From contig JAISRJ010000221.1 of the NCBI GenBank assembly GCA_031273705.1, positions 1 through 9,164 on the forward strand: 9,164 nt of DNA. Direction: 5' to 3'. The notes under the pieces are model-generated. The model saw nothing but the letters and a program-made list of their open reading frames with translations. It was not told the DNA's origin and ran no database searches. Shown piece after piece: positions 1-6,979 of this stretch. Positions within the stretch are counted from its first letter, which is position 1. The number at the start of each line of letters is the position of its first letter. The translations under genes were made by a program, and so were the position numbers. The stretch is from Clostridiales bacterium. Its GTDB lineage: Bacteria; Bacillota; Clostridia; Lachnospirales; WQUN01.

Positions 1-920
1 AAGCAATTGTAAATAAAGCATCTCCAAAATACTATCCCGCCATATTCAGACAGCGCCCTAGCAAGCATATTCGCCCCGTCGGCCTGTGTTCGCCCCAAAG
101 CCTGCGGACCGTTATTAAATTCCGAATCGGCTTTTACTATAAATCCCGCAAAGTCCGGTATGTAAGAATATATCTCCTTTACTCGTTCACCCCACCATTT
201 TACAACTAATTCATCCAGAGGGTCCGCGGTCGAACTTACCCCCAACATAACCGGAGATTCAAAATGTACGGCTAAAGCCAATCTAACGCCGTATTCCCTG
301 AAAATATCCGTCAGCGCTTTCACATCGGGCAGCATTTCGTTAGTAATTAATTTCGCGGAAATCGGTGTTACATTAACATTATTAATAGAAATAATATTTA
401 CGCCTATAGAAGCCAGCAACCTGGCATAGTCACGAATTCTCTCCGGATCATAATCTAATCTATTATTGTTAAAGAAAATTGACCGGCCGGCGTACCCGCG
501 CTCTATTTTCCCCTCTATGCTATCCCAGTGGTTAATTACACGGTAGCGAATGACGGGCGATTCCGCCAAAGAAATGTCCTCAAATTTCTTACCGACGGAT
601 AATTCTCTAAACAAGGTGAACAATCCATACAACGCGCCCGAATTATTATGTGCCCGGATCTTAAAGCAGGTTTTTGTATATTCTAAACAAAAACCCTCTT
701 GTGACAACGCGGAATGTGTTATTAAATTCAGAGAAATTGAAATTGTAAATTTCGCCTCATCGTCCCACACATCGCCGTAGATTCTGGTAAAACCTTCTAT
801 ACACTCCTGTTTTACAACTTCGGAAACATTATCATCACATACAAGACACAATTTACAGAGCGCGTCAAGCCGGCACGGCTGCAGCCAAGCATTGTACTCA
901 CCCCCGGTAGACATAATCAT
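1..920 (-). CDS. aguA: GH67 alpha-glucuronidase, N-terminal 306 codons (3' end beyond window)
   Basis: An open minus-strand frame begins at ATG 918-920 and runs without a stop to the left edge. GH67 enzymes release (4-O-methyl)-glucuronic acid from the non-reducing end of xylo-oligosaccharides in glucuronoxylan breakdown. Residues 1 to about 115 fit the GH67 N-terminal domain; the catalytic barrel follows. Family signatures visible are NHWDSIEGKIERGYAG (130-145), ADPLD (232-236), the VKADSE stretch (262-267) and GRTQADGANMLA (276-287). By family knowledge Glu267 is the general acid; the Asp/Glu pair that activates water lies beyond the edge. No signal peptide is seen, so an intracellular enzyme acting on imported oligosaccharides is likely. 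The first ATG is preferred over the one two codons later because GGCGGG lies 8 nt upstream. Family members are about 680 residues, so less than half is visible. An AraC-type regulator lies 134 bp upstream on the same strand. Confidence 0.95.
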   Translation of the reverse strand, partial: MIMSTGGEYNAWLQPCRLDALCKLCLVCDDNVSEVVKQECIEGFTRIYGDVWDDEAKFTISISLNLITHSALSQEGFCLEYTKTCFKIRAHNNSGALYGLFTLFRELSVGKKFEDISLAESPVIRYRVINHWDSIEGKIERGYAGRSIFFNNNRLDYDPERIRDYARLLASIGVNIISINNVNVTPISAKLITNEMLPDVKALTDIFREYGVRLALAVHFESPVMLGVSSTADPLDELVVKWWGERVKEIYSYIPDFAGFIVKADSEFNNGPQALGRTQADGANMLARALSEYGGIVFWRCFIYNC

Positions 921-943
921 AAAATATACCCGCCAAAAATAAA

Positions 944-975
944 ACTTACATATTGATCAAAAATCAACTGTAAGT
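944..975 (-). promoter_or_regulatory. Nested inverted repeat in the aguA leader (attenuator, terminator or operator)
   Basis: ACTTACA (944-950) pairs with TGTAAGT (969-975), and inside it TTGAT (953-957) pairs with ATCAA (963-967) around a 5-nt loop, with a small 2/1 bulge between the stems. In the minus-strand RNA the hairpin is followed at once by TTTATTTTT and then the aguA ribosome binding site. It could be an AT-rich terminator for the regulator gene, a leader attenuator, or a DNA operator. The sequence alone does not decide. Confidence 0.5.
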
Positions 976-977
976 AA

Positions 978-1006
978 ATAATAACATGCGCCTATAAAAT
1001 GTTACA
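978..1006 (-). promoter_or_regulatory. Candidate aguA promoter (weak)
   Basis: On the minus strand TGTTATTAT (978-986) resembles an extended -10 element, with a poor -35 match TGTAAC (1001-1006) at a 17-bp spacing. The predicted start point would fall at the edge of the 944-975 inverted repeat, fitting an operator or start-site hairpin. A weak -35 is common at activator-dependent promoters, consistent with AraC-type control, but the assignment is tentative. Confidence 0.3.
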
Positions 1007-1054
1007 TATAAAAATCTTAGAATATTTGCAATTATTAAAGATATACTAAAAAAA

Positions 1055-1867
1055 TTATTCTTCTCTTAGTTTGCGTTGCTGATAAATAATATCCGAAGGG
1101 GAGCGGCCTCGATTTTCCTTGAACACTTTGCTAAAATAAAAAACGTCGGAAAAACCGCAGGCACCCGCGACCTCATTTACATTATACTCCAGGCTATGTA
1201 ACATATTATCAGCGTGATTAAGCCTAATGGATGTAAGATACTGCCTAAAACTCATGCCGGTTCCTTTTTTAAACAAATTACCAAAATACAATGGGTTCAG
1301 CCCCATTTCTTCCGCCATTTTTGTGACGGTAAGCTGCTCGTCAAAATGCTCAATTATATAGTGGATGGCCTTGGTAATTCGTTTATCATATTGTGTTTCT
1401 TCATTAAAATATAAAATCTTGGCGTACTTTTGCAAGATTGACATGTAGAGAGATCTCGCCTTTAAAACGTGGCAAGGCTCGCGAATCAACCAAGCCGCGT
1501 TTAGCTGTTTATACAAATCGATTATGTCCTGCCGCACTCCTATGTTGGTTAACAAGGGCAAGGGCATAGGGGTTTCTCCGGCCTGAAGATTAAATACCCG
1601 CCCGTTTACCGCGTAGCATTCCATTAAATCGCCAAGTATCGGCAACGCCCGACGGTGGCTTCCTTTTTGGATACAAAGCAAATCTCCCGTCTTTACAACA
1701 TAGTGAACATTATTAATATAATAATCAGCGGAACCATTAGTCACATAGGTAACATCGACAAAAGGTGTACTCGGAATTATTTCTTCTATAACCCAGGAAG
1801 GCGTGCATATTCTGTGGTTAAAATATTCTATTTCGACTGCCAGGTTATTAAAGTCAGACTTATCCAT
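1055..1867 (-). CDS. AraC-family transcriptional regulator (cupin-like sensor plus two HTH motifs)
   Basis: This is a 270-residue regulator. The N-terminal half (about 10-95) looks like the cupin-type ligand-binding domain of AraC sugar regulators, including the GSADYYINN and KTGDLLCIQKGSHRR segments. The C-terminal 100 residues form the DNA-binding domain: first helix-turn-helix about 179-204 (LTVTKMAEEMGLNPLYFGNL), second about 229-257 (NVNEVAGACGFSDVFYFSKV), ending in the usual GRSP motif. The frame extends 17 codons further to a TTG at 1916-1918, but that start lies inside the upstream gene's terminator. ATG 1865-1867 is preferred because GGTGATC, complementary to the 16S rRNA tail, sits 3 nt before it. 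The gene lies immediately upstream of, and co-directional with, the GH67 gene. Regulation of that gene or of a glucuronoxylan-utilisation locus in response to a sugar is inferred, not shown. Confidence 0.93.
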   Translation of the reverse strand: MDKSDFNNLAVEIEYFNHRICTPSWVIEEIIPSTPFVDVTYVTNGSADYYINNVHYVVKTGDLLCIQKGSHRRALPILGDLMECYAVNGRVFNLQAGETPMPLPLLTNIGVRQDIIDLYKQLNAAWLIREPCHVLKARSLYMSILQKYAKILYFNEETQYDKRITKAIHYIIEHFDEQLTVTKMAEEMGLNPLYFGNLFKKGTGMSFRQYLTSIRLNHADNMLHSLEYNVNEVAGACGFSDVFYFSKVFKENRGRSPSDIIYQQRKLREE

Positions 1868-1883
1868 ATAGATCACCACGCCG

Positions 1884-1892
1884 ATTATATCA
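1884..1892 (-). promoter_or_regulatory. Extended -10 element of the araC-type gene
   Basis: The minus strand reads TGATATAAT, a perfect TATAAT hexamer with an extended -10 TG. No good -35 is found, as expected for extended -10 promoters; the -35 position overlaps the terminator of the upstream gene. The predicted start is near 1877, only about 10 nt before the preferred ATG, giving a very short leader that just includes GGTGATC. Confidence 0.55.
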
Positions 1893-1898
1893 CAATTT

Positions 1899-1932
1899 AA
1901 TAAAAAAATCACAGACAAACGCCTGTGATTTT
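1899..1932 (-). terminator. Intrinsic terminator of the zinc-ribbon membrane protein gene
   Basis: AAAATCACAG (1905-1914) and CTGTGATTTT (1923-1932) form a perfect 10-bp stem with an 8-nt loop. On the minus strand the stem runs into TTTTTTTATT. It sits 33 bp after the stop codon at 1965 and just before the promoter of the next gene, so it separates the two transcription units. Confidence 0.88.
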
Positions 1933-1964
1933 GCGTATATAATCTAACGACTAATTTACTACCC

Positions 1965-2711
1965 CTACAAACGTGGATGAAGATGTTCCATTGATCTTCT
2001 AAAAGTACCGATTCGCTGAATTTCGATAAGTAGCATAAGTATCCCGACCAAAGCCGTGGTCACGCAGATAACCAATTGGGTATTTATAATATACATCATA
2101 AGGCTTGCGAACAGAATCAGCACCGGTGAAGCAATCGCGAATAGAAACGATACCACGAATACCGGGCGGCCGCCGGTCGGTTTCTTTATATTGCGCATAA
2201 CGCCGATTATACTGAATATAACGGAGAGTACGGCGCAACCCACCCCCACGGATAAAATGTCCGTGCCCAAAGCCAACTCTTCTTTCATTTTAATAATATC
2301 ATCATGCTTTTGTGTCAAAGCGCCGTTCGTGAAAAAATCCATAATAGAGCCACCTATTTGCCCAACAAGCGAATCATCCGACAACTGCGCCTCGTAATCG
2401 CTGAGACTGGATTCTAAAGTGGTGACAATACTATACGTATACAGCGAAATCATAAGGGTAACAACCATCAGCACCAGCCCAAATATCCCAAACAGTGGCA
2501 GTAAATCAAAAGAACCGCGCATAGGAATATCTCTATGTACTTCCATCTGGGGGCGCCCAGAGAAAGGAGGCGGCGACGGCATTCGATCCGACCTGGAATA
2601 ATCCATAGTCACAGTATCGTCAGCACCTACCACGGCACGTAATTGTGCCCCGCAACTGATACAATAATACGTTTCGTCAGAATTTTCTTTTCCACAGGTT
2701 TTACAAAACAT
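1965..2711 (-). CDS. Zinc-ribbon membrane protein of unknown function
   Basis: This 248-residue protein begins with a treble-clef-like zinc ribbon: Cys3-x2-Cys6 and Cys17-x2-Cys20 in MFCKTCGKENSDE and YYCISCGAQL. A polar, Pro-rich linker follows (about 25-65, with PSPPPF at 45-50). Then come four predicted membrane segments near 70-94, 150-173, 183-209 and 211-232, with a polar, charged loop of about 50 residues between the first two. The tail is short and basic. This layout, a cytoplasmic N-terminal zinc ribbon fused to membrane helices, is common in Bacillota proteins of unknown role. ATG 2709-2711 has AAGGGGG upstream with 6-nt spacing. A promoter lies near 2844-2872 and a terminator follows, so the gene is probably monocistronic. 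No function is assigned. Confidence 0.85.
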   Translation of the reverse strand: MFCKTCGKENSDETYYCISCGAQLRAVVGADDTVTMDYSRSDRMPSPPPFSGRPQMEVHRDIPMRGSFDLLPLFGIFGLVLMVVTLMISLYTYSIVTTLESSLSDYEAQLSDDSLVGQIGGSIMDFFTNGALTQKHDDIIKMKEELALGTDILSVGVGCAVLSVIFSIIGVMRNIKKPTGGRPVFVVSFLFAIASPVLILFASLMMYIINTQLVICVTTALVGILMLLIEIQRIGTFRRSMEHLHPRL

Positions 2712-2843
2712 TCTTATCCCCCTTGTTAGGTTATTTGTCTTGCGCTAAAAATTCTCGTATGTCATTGGCACATGCTTACGCTCGCGAGTATAAAGTTTTT
2801 TGGTGAAAAATAACGCGCAGATTGGCAAATAATTTCTATACCG

Positions 2844-2872
2844 AGTATATCATTCAATAACATATTTTGCAA
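2844..2872 (-). promoter_or_regulatory. Sigma-A-type promoter of the zinc-ribbon membrane protein gene
   Basis: The minus strand has TTGCAA (2867-2872), a 17-bp spacer and TATACT (2844-2849), a good vegetative promoter. Transcription would begin near 2837, leaving a leader of about 125 nt before the ATG at 2711. A second TATACT at 2787-2792 lacks a convincing -35. Confidence 0.6.
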
Positions 2873-2891
2873 CTGATAGCATATTCTGCAA
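2861..2891. repeat. Tandem 12-bp direct repeats overlapping the -35
   Basis: CATATTTTGCAA (2861-2872) and CATATTCTGCAA (2880-2891) match at 11 of 12 bases with centres 19 bp apart, about two helical turns. The first copy overlaps the -35 of the minus-strand promoter. This geometry fits a pair of binding half-sites, but AT-rich chance similarity is possible. Confidence 0.4.
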
Positions 2892-3007
2892 TTATATTTA
2901 CGTTTTCATGAAGAATAAGTTCGATAGATGAATTAATTAGGCGAACCGTGTCCATCCAATTCTAACCATTAAAAGAAGCTCACACTAATCCCTCCAAAAT
3001 TAATCTC

Positions 3008-3036
3008 TGTACATACCAAGATTTTTCTTGTATAAT
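3008..3036 (+). promoter_or_regulatory. Promoter of the small plus-strand Cys-rich gene
   Basis: A perfect TATAAT (3031-3036) is preceded at 17 bp by TGTACA (3008-3013), a 4/6 match to the -35 consensus. The start point would be near 3043, giving a leader of about 23 nt that holds the Shine-Dalgarno. Confidence 0.6.
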
Positions 3037-3047
3037 AGATTTAGTCC

Positions 3048-3059
3048 AAAGGAGGGGGG
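3048..3059 (+). promoter_or_regulatory. Strong ribosome binding site that fixes a TTG start
   Basis: AAAGGAGGGGGG precedes TTG 3066-3068. GGAGG ends 10 nt before the TTG. No ATG or GTG lies nearby in frame, so this site is the main support for TTG initiation. Confidence 0.75.
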
Positions 3060-3065
3060 CCGTCA

Positions 3066-3359
3066 TTGAAAACCTTCAAAACTGTGCAACTGCAATCTCA
3101 AGAAGTAGAGCAGATAGTTTGCAATATGTGCGGATGCGTTATCCAAAAAGAGACTTTTGGCTATTTGGATACTTTTGTAAGTGTTAACAAAACCTGGAAT
3201 TACGGCACCGGCTGGGACGGTGAAACCCATTCCTTTGATCTGTGTGAAGGGTGTTATGATAAACTTATTGCCGGGTTTAAAATCGCTCCAAAGCCCACCC
3301 CCGAAATACCTTGTATAGAACAGGAACCGGAGTGCGAAGAACCCTCTGATAAATCATAA
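3066..3359 (+). CDS. Small zinc-ribbon-like Cys-pair protein, unknown function
   Basis: This is a 97-residue cytoplasmic-looking protein with no signal peptide or membrane segment. Cys19-x2-Cys22 (CNMCG, with Cys24 close by) and Cys60-x2-Cys63 (LCEGC) frame a core of about 35 residues and resemble the two knuckles of a zinc ribbon. Between them lie aromatic residues and the GWDGETHSFDLCEGCYDKLI segment, which resembles small uncharacterised Bacillota proteins; this resemblance is from memory. The last 25 residues are Pro/Glu-rich with two further Cys (83 and 90) and look disordered. Translation starts at TTG 3066-3068, supported by the strong ribosome binding site and promoter. It is the only plus-strand gene in the window, divergent from the zinc-ribbon membrane gene and convergent with mfd. 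No function is assigned. Confidence 0.82.
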   Translation: MKTFKTVQLQSQEVEQIVCNMCGCVIQKETFGYLDTFVSVNKTWNYGTGWDGETHSFDLCEGCYDKLIAGFKIAPKPTPEIPCIEQEPECEEPSDKS

Positions 3360-3364
3360 AGATT

Positions 3365-3391
3365 CGGGCGGCGTTATGCCGCCCGTTGCTT
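3365..3391 (+). terminator. GC-rich terminator between the small gene and mfd, possibly bidirectional
   Basis: CGGGCGGC (3365-3372) and GCCGCCCG (3378-3385) form a perfect 8-bp stem around GTTAT. On the plus strand the tail is TTGCTTATTT. It lies 5 bp after the small gene's stop and 8 bp after the convergent mfd stop, so it probably ends both transcripts. The minus-side tail (GAATCTTTAT) is poorer. Confidence 0.82.
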
Positions 3392-3393
3392 AT

Positions 3394-6300
3394 TTACATA
3401 AGCCCTTCAAGCATACCCCTAACCTCGTTTATTTTATCATCCAAAGGCCCGCTCTCTAACTTATAGGTCAGATATGGATTAGGCGCTTGTGTAAAAAGCA
3501 AATTTGTATTCGCGCCTACTGTTTTCGCCAGTTTCCGCACATCTATCGTGGAATCGGGCTTAAATGAAATTATTAGATTTTTATTCTTCTTCGCGATACT
3601 AATCACACCCAAACTATGAGCGGTACACTTTAGCAGCGCGACCGACAGCAGATTCGCGACACTTTTCGGGATATCGCCATACCTATCCTCTATCTCTTCT
3701 TGCACGTCATAATAATCCCGCGCAGATTTTATCAGTGCAATCTTTTTATATATTTCCAGTTTTTGTTCCTCATTCTCAATATATTCCGTCGGAATAAACG
3801 CGCTTATTGGAACATCAATCTGTGTCTCAAATTCTTCTGTCCTCGGTTCGCCCCGCAAATTCATTACCTCTTCCGAAAGCAGCTTGCAATACATATCATA
3901 ACCTATAGAGTCCATATGCCCATGCTGCTCCGCGCCAAGTAAATTTCCGGCGCCGCGTATTTCCAAGTCGCGCATGGCAATCTTAAAACCCGATCCAAAC
4001 TCTGTAAACTCGCGGATTGTTTGCAGGCGTTTTTGTGATACCTCGGTCAGCACTTTATCCCGCCGATACATCAAATACGCGTAAGCCAGCCTATTTGATC
4101 GACCTACTCGCCCGCGCAATTGATAAAGCTGCGCCAACCCCATATAATCCGCGTCCTGAATAATTATCGTGTTTACATTTGGAATATCCAGTCCGGTTTC
4201 TATAATGGTGGTACACACCAGTACGTCAATGTCGCCTTTTATAAAATCCATCATAATATTTTCCAGCTCACGTTTTGACATTTGCCCGTGAGCATAAGAC
4301 ACATTGGCAGACGGAACCAGCAATGAGACACGATGGGCTTCCTCCGCAATATTGTTCACCCTATTATGCAGATAATAGACCTGCCCATGTCGTGACATTT
4401 CACGGCTGATTGCGTCGCGCACATATTCCGGACTAAACTCTAAAACGTAAGTTTGAATAGGCTGTCGTTCGTGGGGCGGTTCCTCCAAAACACTCATGTC
4501 GCGAATTCCCGACAAACTCATATGCAGCGTACGCGGAATTGGTGTGGCCGTAAGCGTCAAAACATTTACATTCTCTCGCAAATTTTTCAGCTTCTCTTTA
4601 TGTGTCACGCCGAAACGCTGCTCTTCATCCACAATAATTAAACCTAAAGAATAGAATTTCACATCCTTGGACAAAAGCCTGTGAGTCCCGATAACAATAT
4701 CGCACGACCCATTTTGCAAACGCTCCAGCGTTTCACTTATTTCCTTCGATGTTCTGAAACGGGACAGCATCTCTATCTCGAATGGAAAATCCCGCATTCT
4801 CTGGACGAAGGTATTGTAATGCTGCTGCGCCAAGATGGTCGTCGGGGCCAGATACGCGACCTGTCTGCTTTCCCGCACGGTTTTGAAAGCCGCTCTAATG
4901 GCGACTTCTGTCTTACCGTAGCCCACATCGCCGCAAATTAGGCGATCCATTACCTTTCCTCTTTCCATATCATTCTTAACATCCGCGATTGCGGTCAATT
5001 GATCCTCTGTTTCCTCAAATGGAAAGGTATCCTCAAATTGTCTCTGCCATACATCATCTTTACCGTAAGAAAATCCCTTAGATCGTTGGCGCTTTGCGTA
5101 CAATTGAACCAAATCTTTCGCAAGTATCGCGACTGCCTTTCGTGCACGGCTTTTGGCTTTATTCCATTCCGCGCCGTTCAGCTTGCTCAAGCGAGCCTTT
5201 GCGCCGTCGCCGCCAATATATTTCTGTATCATGTCCATTTGGCCGGTTTGAACAAACAGTTTACCGCCGTCGGCATATGACAGCTTAATAAAATCTCGCC
5301 GCACATCGTCGATGGTAATCTGCTCTATTCCCTCATAAACGCCAATCCCGTGGTTTTCATGCACAATATAGTCGCCAATCCGCAAATCGGTAAAGCTTTC
5401 TATCTTGCTGGATTTTTGTTTTACATTACGCCGTTTTTTCTTTTCTGTCGCGTTAGATTTTAGACACAAAACAGCGAGTTTTTCAACAGTGTACTCGAAC
5501 CCAGCCTTAAGCGCGCCGCGCGTTATGGCGACTACGCCTGTTTGCGGATTTATTTCCTGAAGGTTATCGCAATACGCGGCGGAATAACCCATAGCGATAA
5601 TTTCCTCTGTCAGCTTCTGTGCCTGATATCTGCCTCCCGCCAGGATAATAACCCTATATCCGGCGTCACGCCGATATTTTAGATCTTCATTCAACGTGGA
5701 GTATTGATATAACGCGATAGACTTAACGGAAAAACTTGCCATAGCCCGCGGAGTAAAATCAAACTGCCTTGCCGTAATTGAGGATAAAACTACATTGTCA
5801 AATTGTTGCGCGTCACTTAATATCCGCGAGTAAGTAAACACCATATCAGCTTGTGAAGGCAACAGTCTGCCCGCCAATATGCGATTCTGTATGCTTTCTA
5901 CAAATTCATTGTAAACAATCTCCATATGTTGTGAGATACGATTCGGTTCGTCAAAGAACAACAAGGTATCTTTTGGTAAATAAGACAACAGTCCGCCGGT
6001 TTGCGGATAGAAAAATCCCACAAACTCATCCAAACTAACCGCGCCGGTTTCACTGTTGCGCATACGCTCCAAAACAAATTGAATATGTTCACGCAAACGC
6101 TCCGCCTGTTCGGCGGTATTCTTATCGTAATCAGACTTAGTGTATTTAAGGTAAACACTTTCAAACTCTTTTGTTATATTCTTTATAGCCAATCGCAGCG
6201 TTTCATCATCGTACACCAATTCACGCATGGGATATATAATGGCTTCCTTAAGCTTTTCAACTGATCTTTGGGAGTATGTATCCAACAATTTTATATTATC

Positions 6301-6903
6301 TATCTCGTCCCCATAAAAATCAATCCGCAGGGCATTTTCATATACTGTGGTGTACAAATCCAAAATTCCTCCGCGCACGGCAAAATGACCCGGCGCTTCC
6401 ACCAGATCCACCCGTTCGTAACCCATATGAACTAACCGCCTGGCAATGGTTTCAATCTCTATTACCAGCCCGGGCGCAAGGGTTATAATATTGTCCGAAA
6501 AAACACGCTGTGGGGTCAATCGATCCTGCAAAGCTTCCGCGGATAAAACAATGCAAAAATCCTCCCCATCCAGCAAGGACTTAATTATATCAAACCTCTG
6601 TTTGATAATGTCGGCGCTCTTAACATTAGAGGAATAAAAAATAACGTCCTTCGCCGGATAAAACTTTACTTTGTCTTTTAAGAAATAGCTCATGTCCTCG
6701 TAAATATCGCGGGCTTTTAGTTCGGAATAAGTCACTATAACAGCCGGGCGTTTAAGCGCGTCCATTGCCGCTGATACGACATGGCATTTTTGAGAGTCCA
6801 GCACCCCTGTCGCCATCACGGGCGTAGTTTTGGATTTTACCGCCCTTACCAATTCGATAAAGCCCTCCGTGTCATGCAGTACATTAAAAAGAAAATTACT
6901 CAT
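3394..6903 (-). CDS. mfd: Transcription-repair coupling factor Mfd
   Basis: This 1169-residue ATP-dependent translocase has the normal full length. Mfd displaces RNA polymerase stalled at DNA lesions and recruits UvrA for nucleotide excision repair. Residues 1 to about 330 are the UvrB-like N-terminal part; a Lys/Arg-rich linker is at 488-500. The CarD-like RNA-polymerase-interaction domain starts near 509 (IGDYIVHENHGIGVYEGI). The RecG-like motor follows: Walker A GDVGYGKTE (658-666), DEEQ box (759-762), TATPIPRTL (785-793), and motif VI QLRGRVGR (928-935). The C-terminal TRCF domain (about 1020-1140) holds the inhibitory region. ATG 6901-6903 is preceded by GGAG with 10-nt spacing. The gene lies 76 bp downstream of pth on the same strand, the pairing seen in many Bacillota, and no separate promoter is evident, so co-transcription is likely. 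No frameshift or missing motif was seen. Confidence 0.98.
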   Translation of the reverse strand: MSNFLFNVLHDTEGFIELVRAVKSKTTPVMATGVLDSQKCHVVSAAMDALKRPAVIVTYSELKARDIYEDMSYFLKDKVKFYPAKDVIFYSSNVKSADIIKQRFDIIKSLLDGEDFCIVLSAEALQDRLTPQRVFSDNIITLAPGLVIEIETIARRLVHMGYERVDLVEAPGHFAVRGGILDLYTTVYENALRIDFYGDEIDNIKLLDTYSQRSVEKLKEAIIYPMRELVYDDETLRLAIKNITKEFESVYLKYTKSDYDKNTAEQAERLREHIQFVLERMRNSETGAVSLDEFVGFFYPQTGGLLSYLPKDTLLFFDEPNRISQHMEIVYNEFVESIQNRILAGRLLPSQADMVFTYSRILSDAQQFDNVVLSSITARQFDFTPRAMASFSVKSIALYQYSTLNEDLKYRRDAGYRVIILAGGRYQAQKLTEEIIAMGYSAAYCDNLQEINPQTGVVAITRGALKAGFEYTVEKLAVLCLKSNATEKKKRRNVKQKSSKIESFTDLRIGDYIVHENHGIGVYEGIEQITIDDVRRDFIKLSYADGGKLFVQTGQMDMIQKYIGGDGAKARLSKLNGAEWNKAKSRARKAVAILAKDLVQLYAKRQRSKGFSYGKDDVWQRQFEDTFPFEETEDQLTAIADVKNDMERGKVMDRLICGDVGYGKTEVAIRAAFKTVRESRQVAYLAPTTILAQQHYNTFVQRMRDFPFEIEMLSRFRTSKEISETLERLQNGSCDIVIGTHRLLSKDVKFYSLGLIIVDEEQRFGVTHKEKLKNLRENVNVLTLTATPIPRTLHMSLSGIRDMSVLEEPPHERQPIQTYVLEFSPEYVRDAISREMSRHGQVYYLHNRVNNIAEEAHRVSLLVPSANVSYAHGQMSKRELENIMMDFIKGDIDVLVCTTIIETGLDIPNVNTIIIQDADYMGLAQLYQLRGRVGRSNRLAYAYLMYRRDKVLTEVSQKRLQTIREFTEFGSGFKIAMRDLEIRGAGNLLGAEQHGHMDSIGYDMYCKLLSEEVMNLRGEPRTEEFETQIDVPISAFIPTEYIENEEQKLEIYKKIALIKSARDYYDVQEEIEDRYGDIPKSVANLLSVALLKCTAHSLGVISIAKKNKNLIISFKPDSTIDVRKLAKTVGANTNLLFTQAPNPYLTYKLESGPLDDKINEVRGMLEGLM

Positions 6904-6979
6904 AATTTTTTATCTCCGATAAACTGACAATTCTAGATTTCTGTGTCGCTTATTTACTATAGATGTTTATTTTATGAAA

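Larger units (their letters stand above)
2712..3065. other. 354-bp divergent intergenic region
   Basis: No credible gene is seen on either strand. The region holds the promoter and 125-nt leader of the minus-strand zinc-ribbon gene, a pair of 12-bp direct repeats over its -35, an 8-bp palindrome CTCGCGAG (2781-2788) inside the leader flanked by near-symmetric TTA/TAA sequence, and the promoter and ribosome binding site of the plus-strand small gene. The stretch 2892-3007 shows nothing recognisable. Confidence 0.7.

Noticed and set aside
550..780. 76-codon plus-strand open frame
   Set aside because: It lies antisense within the GH67 gene, whose minus-strand reading shows clear family motifs throughout.
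1868..1918. 17-codon N-terminal extension of the AraC-type regulator from TTG
   Set aside because: The TTG falls inside the upstream terminator and the stretch includes the predicted promoter. The ATG at 1865-1867 has a matching ribosome binding site.
2909..2932. 7-codon plus-strand ATG frame in the intergenic region
   Set aside because: No ribosome binding site or conserved feature; it is too short to support.
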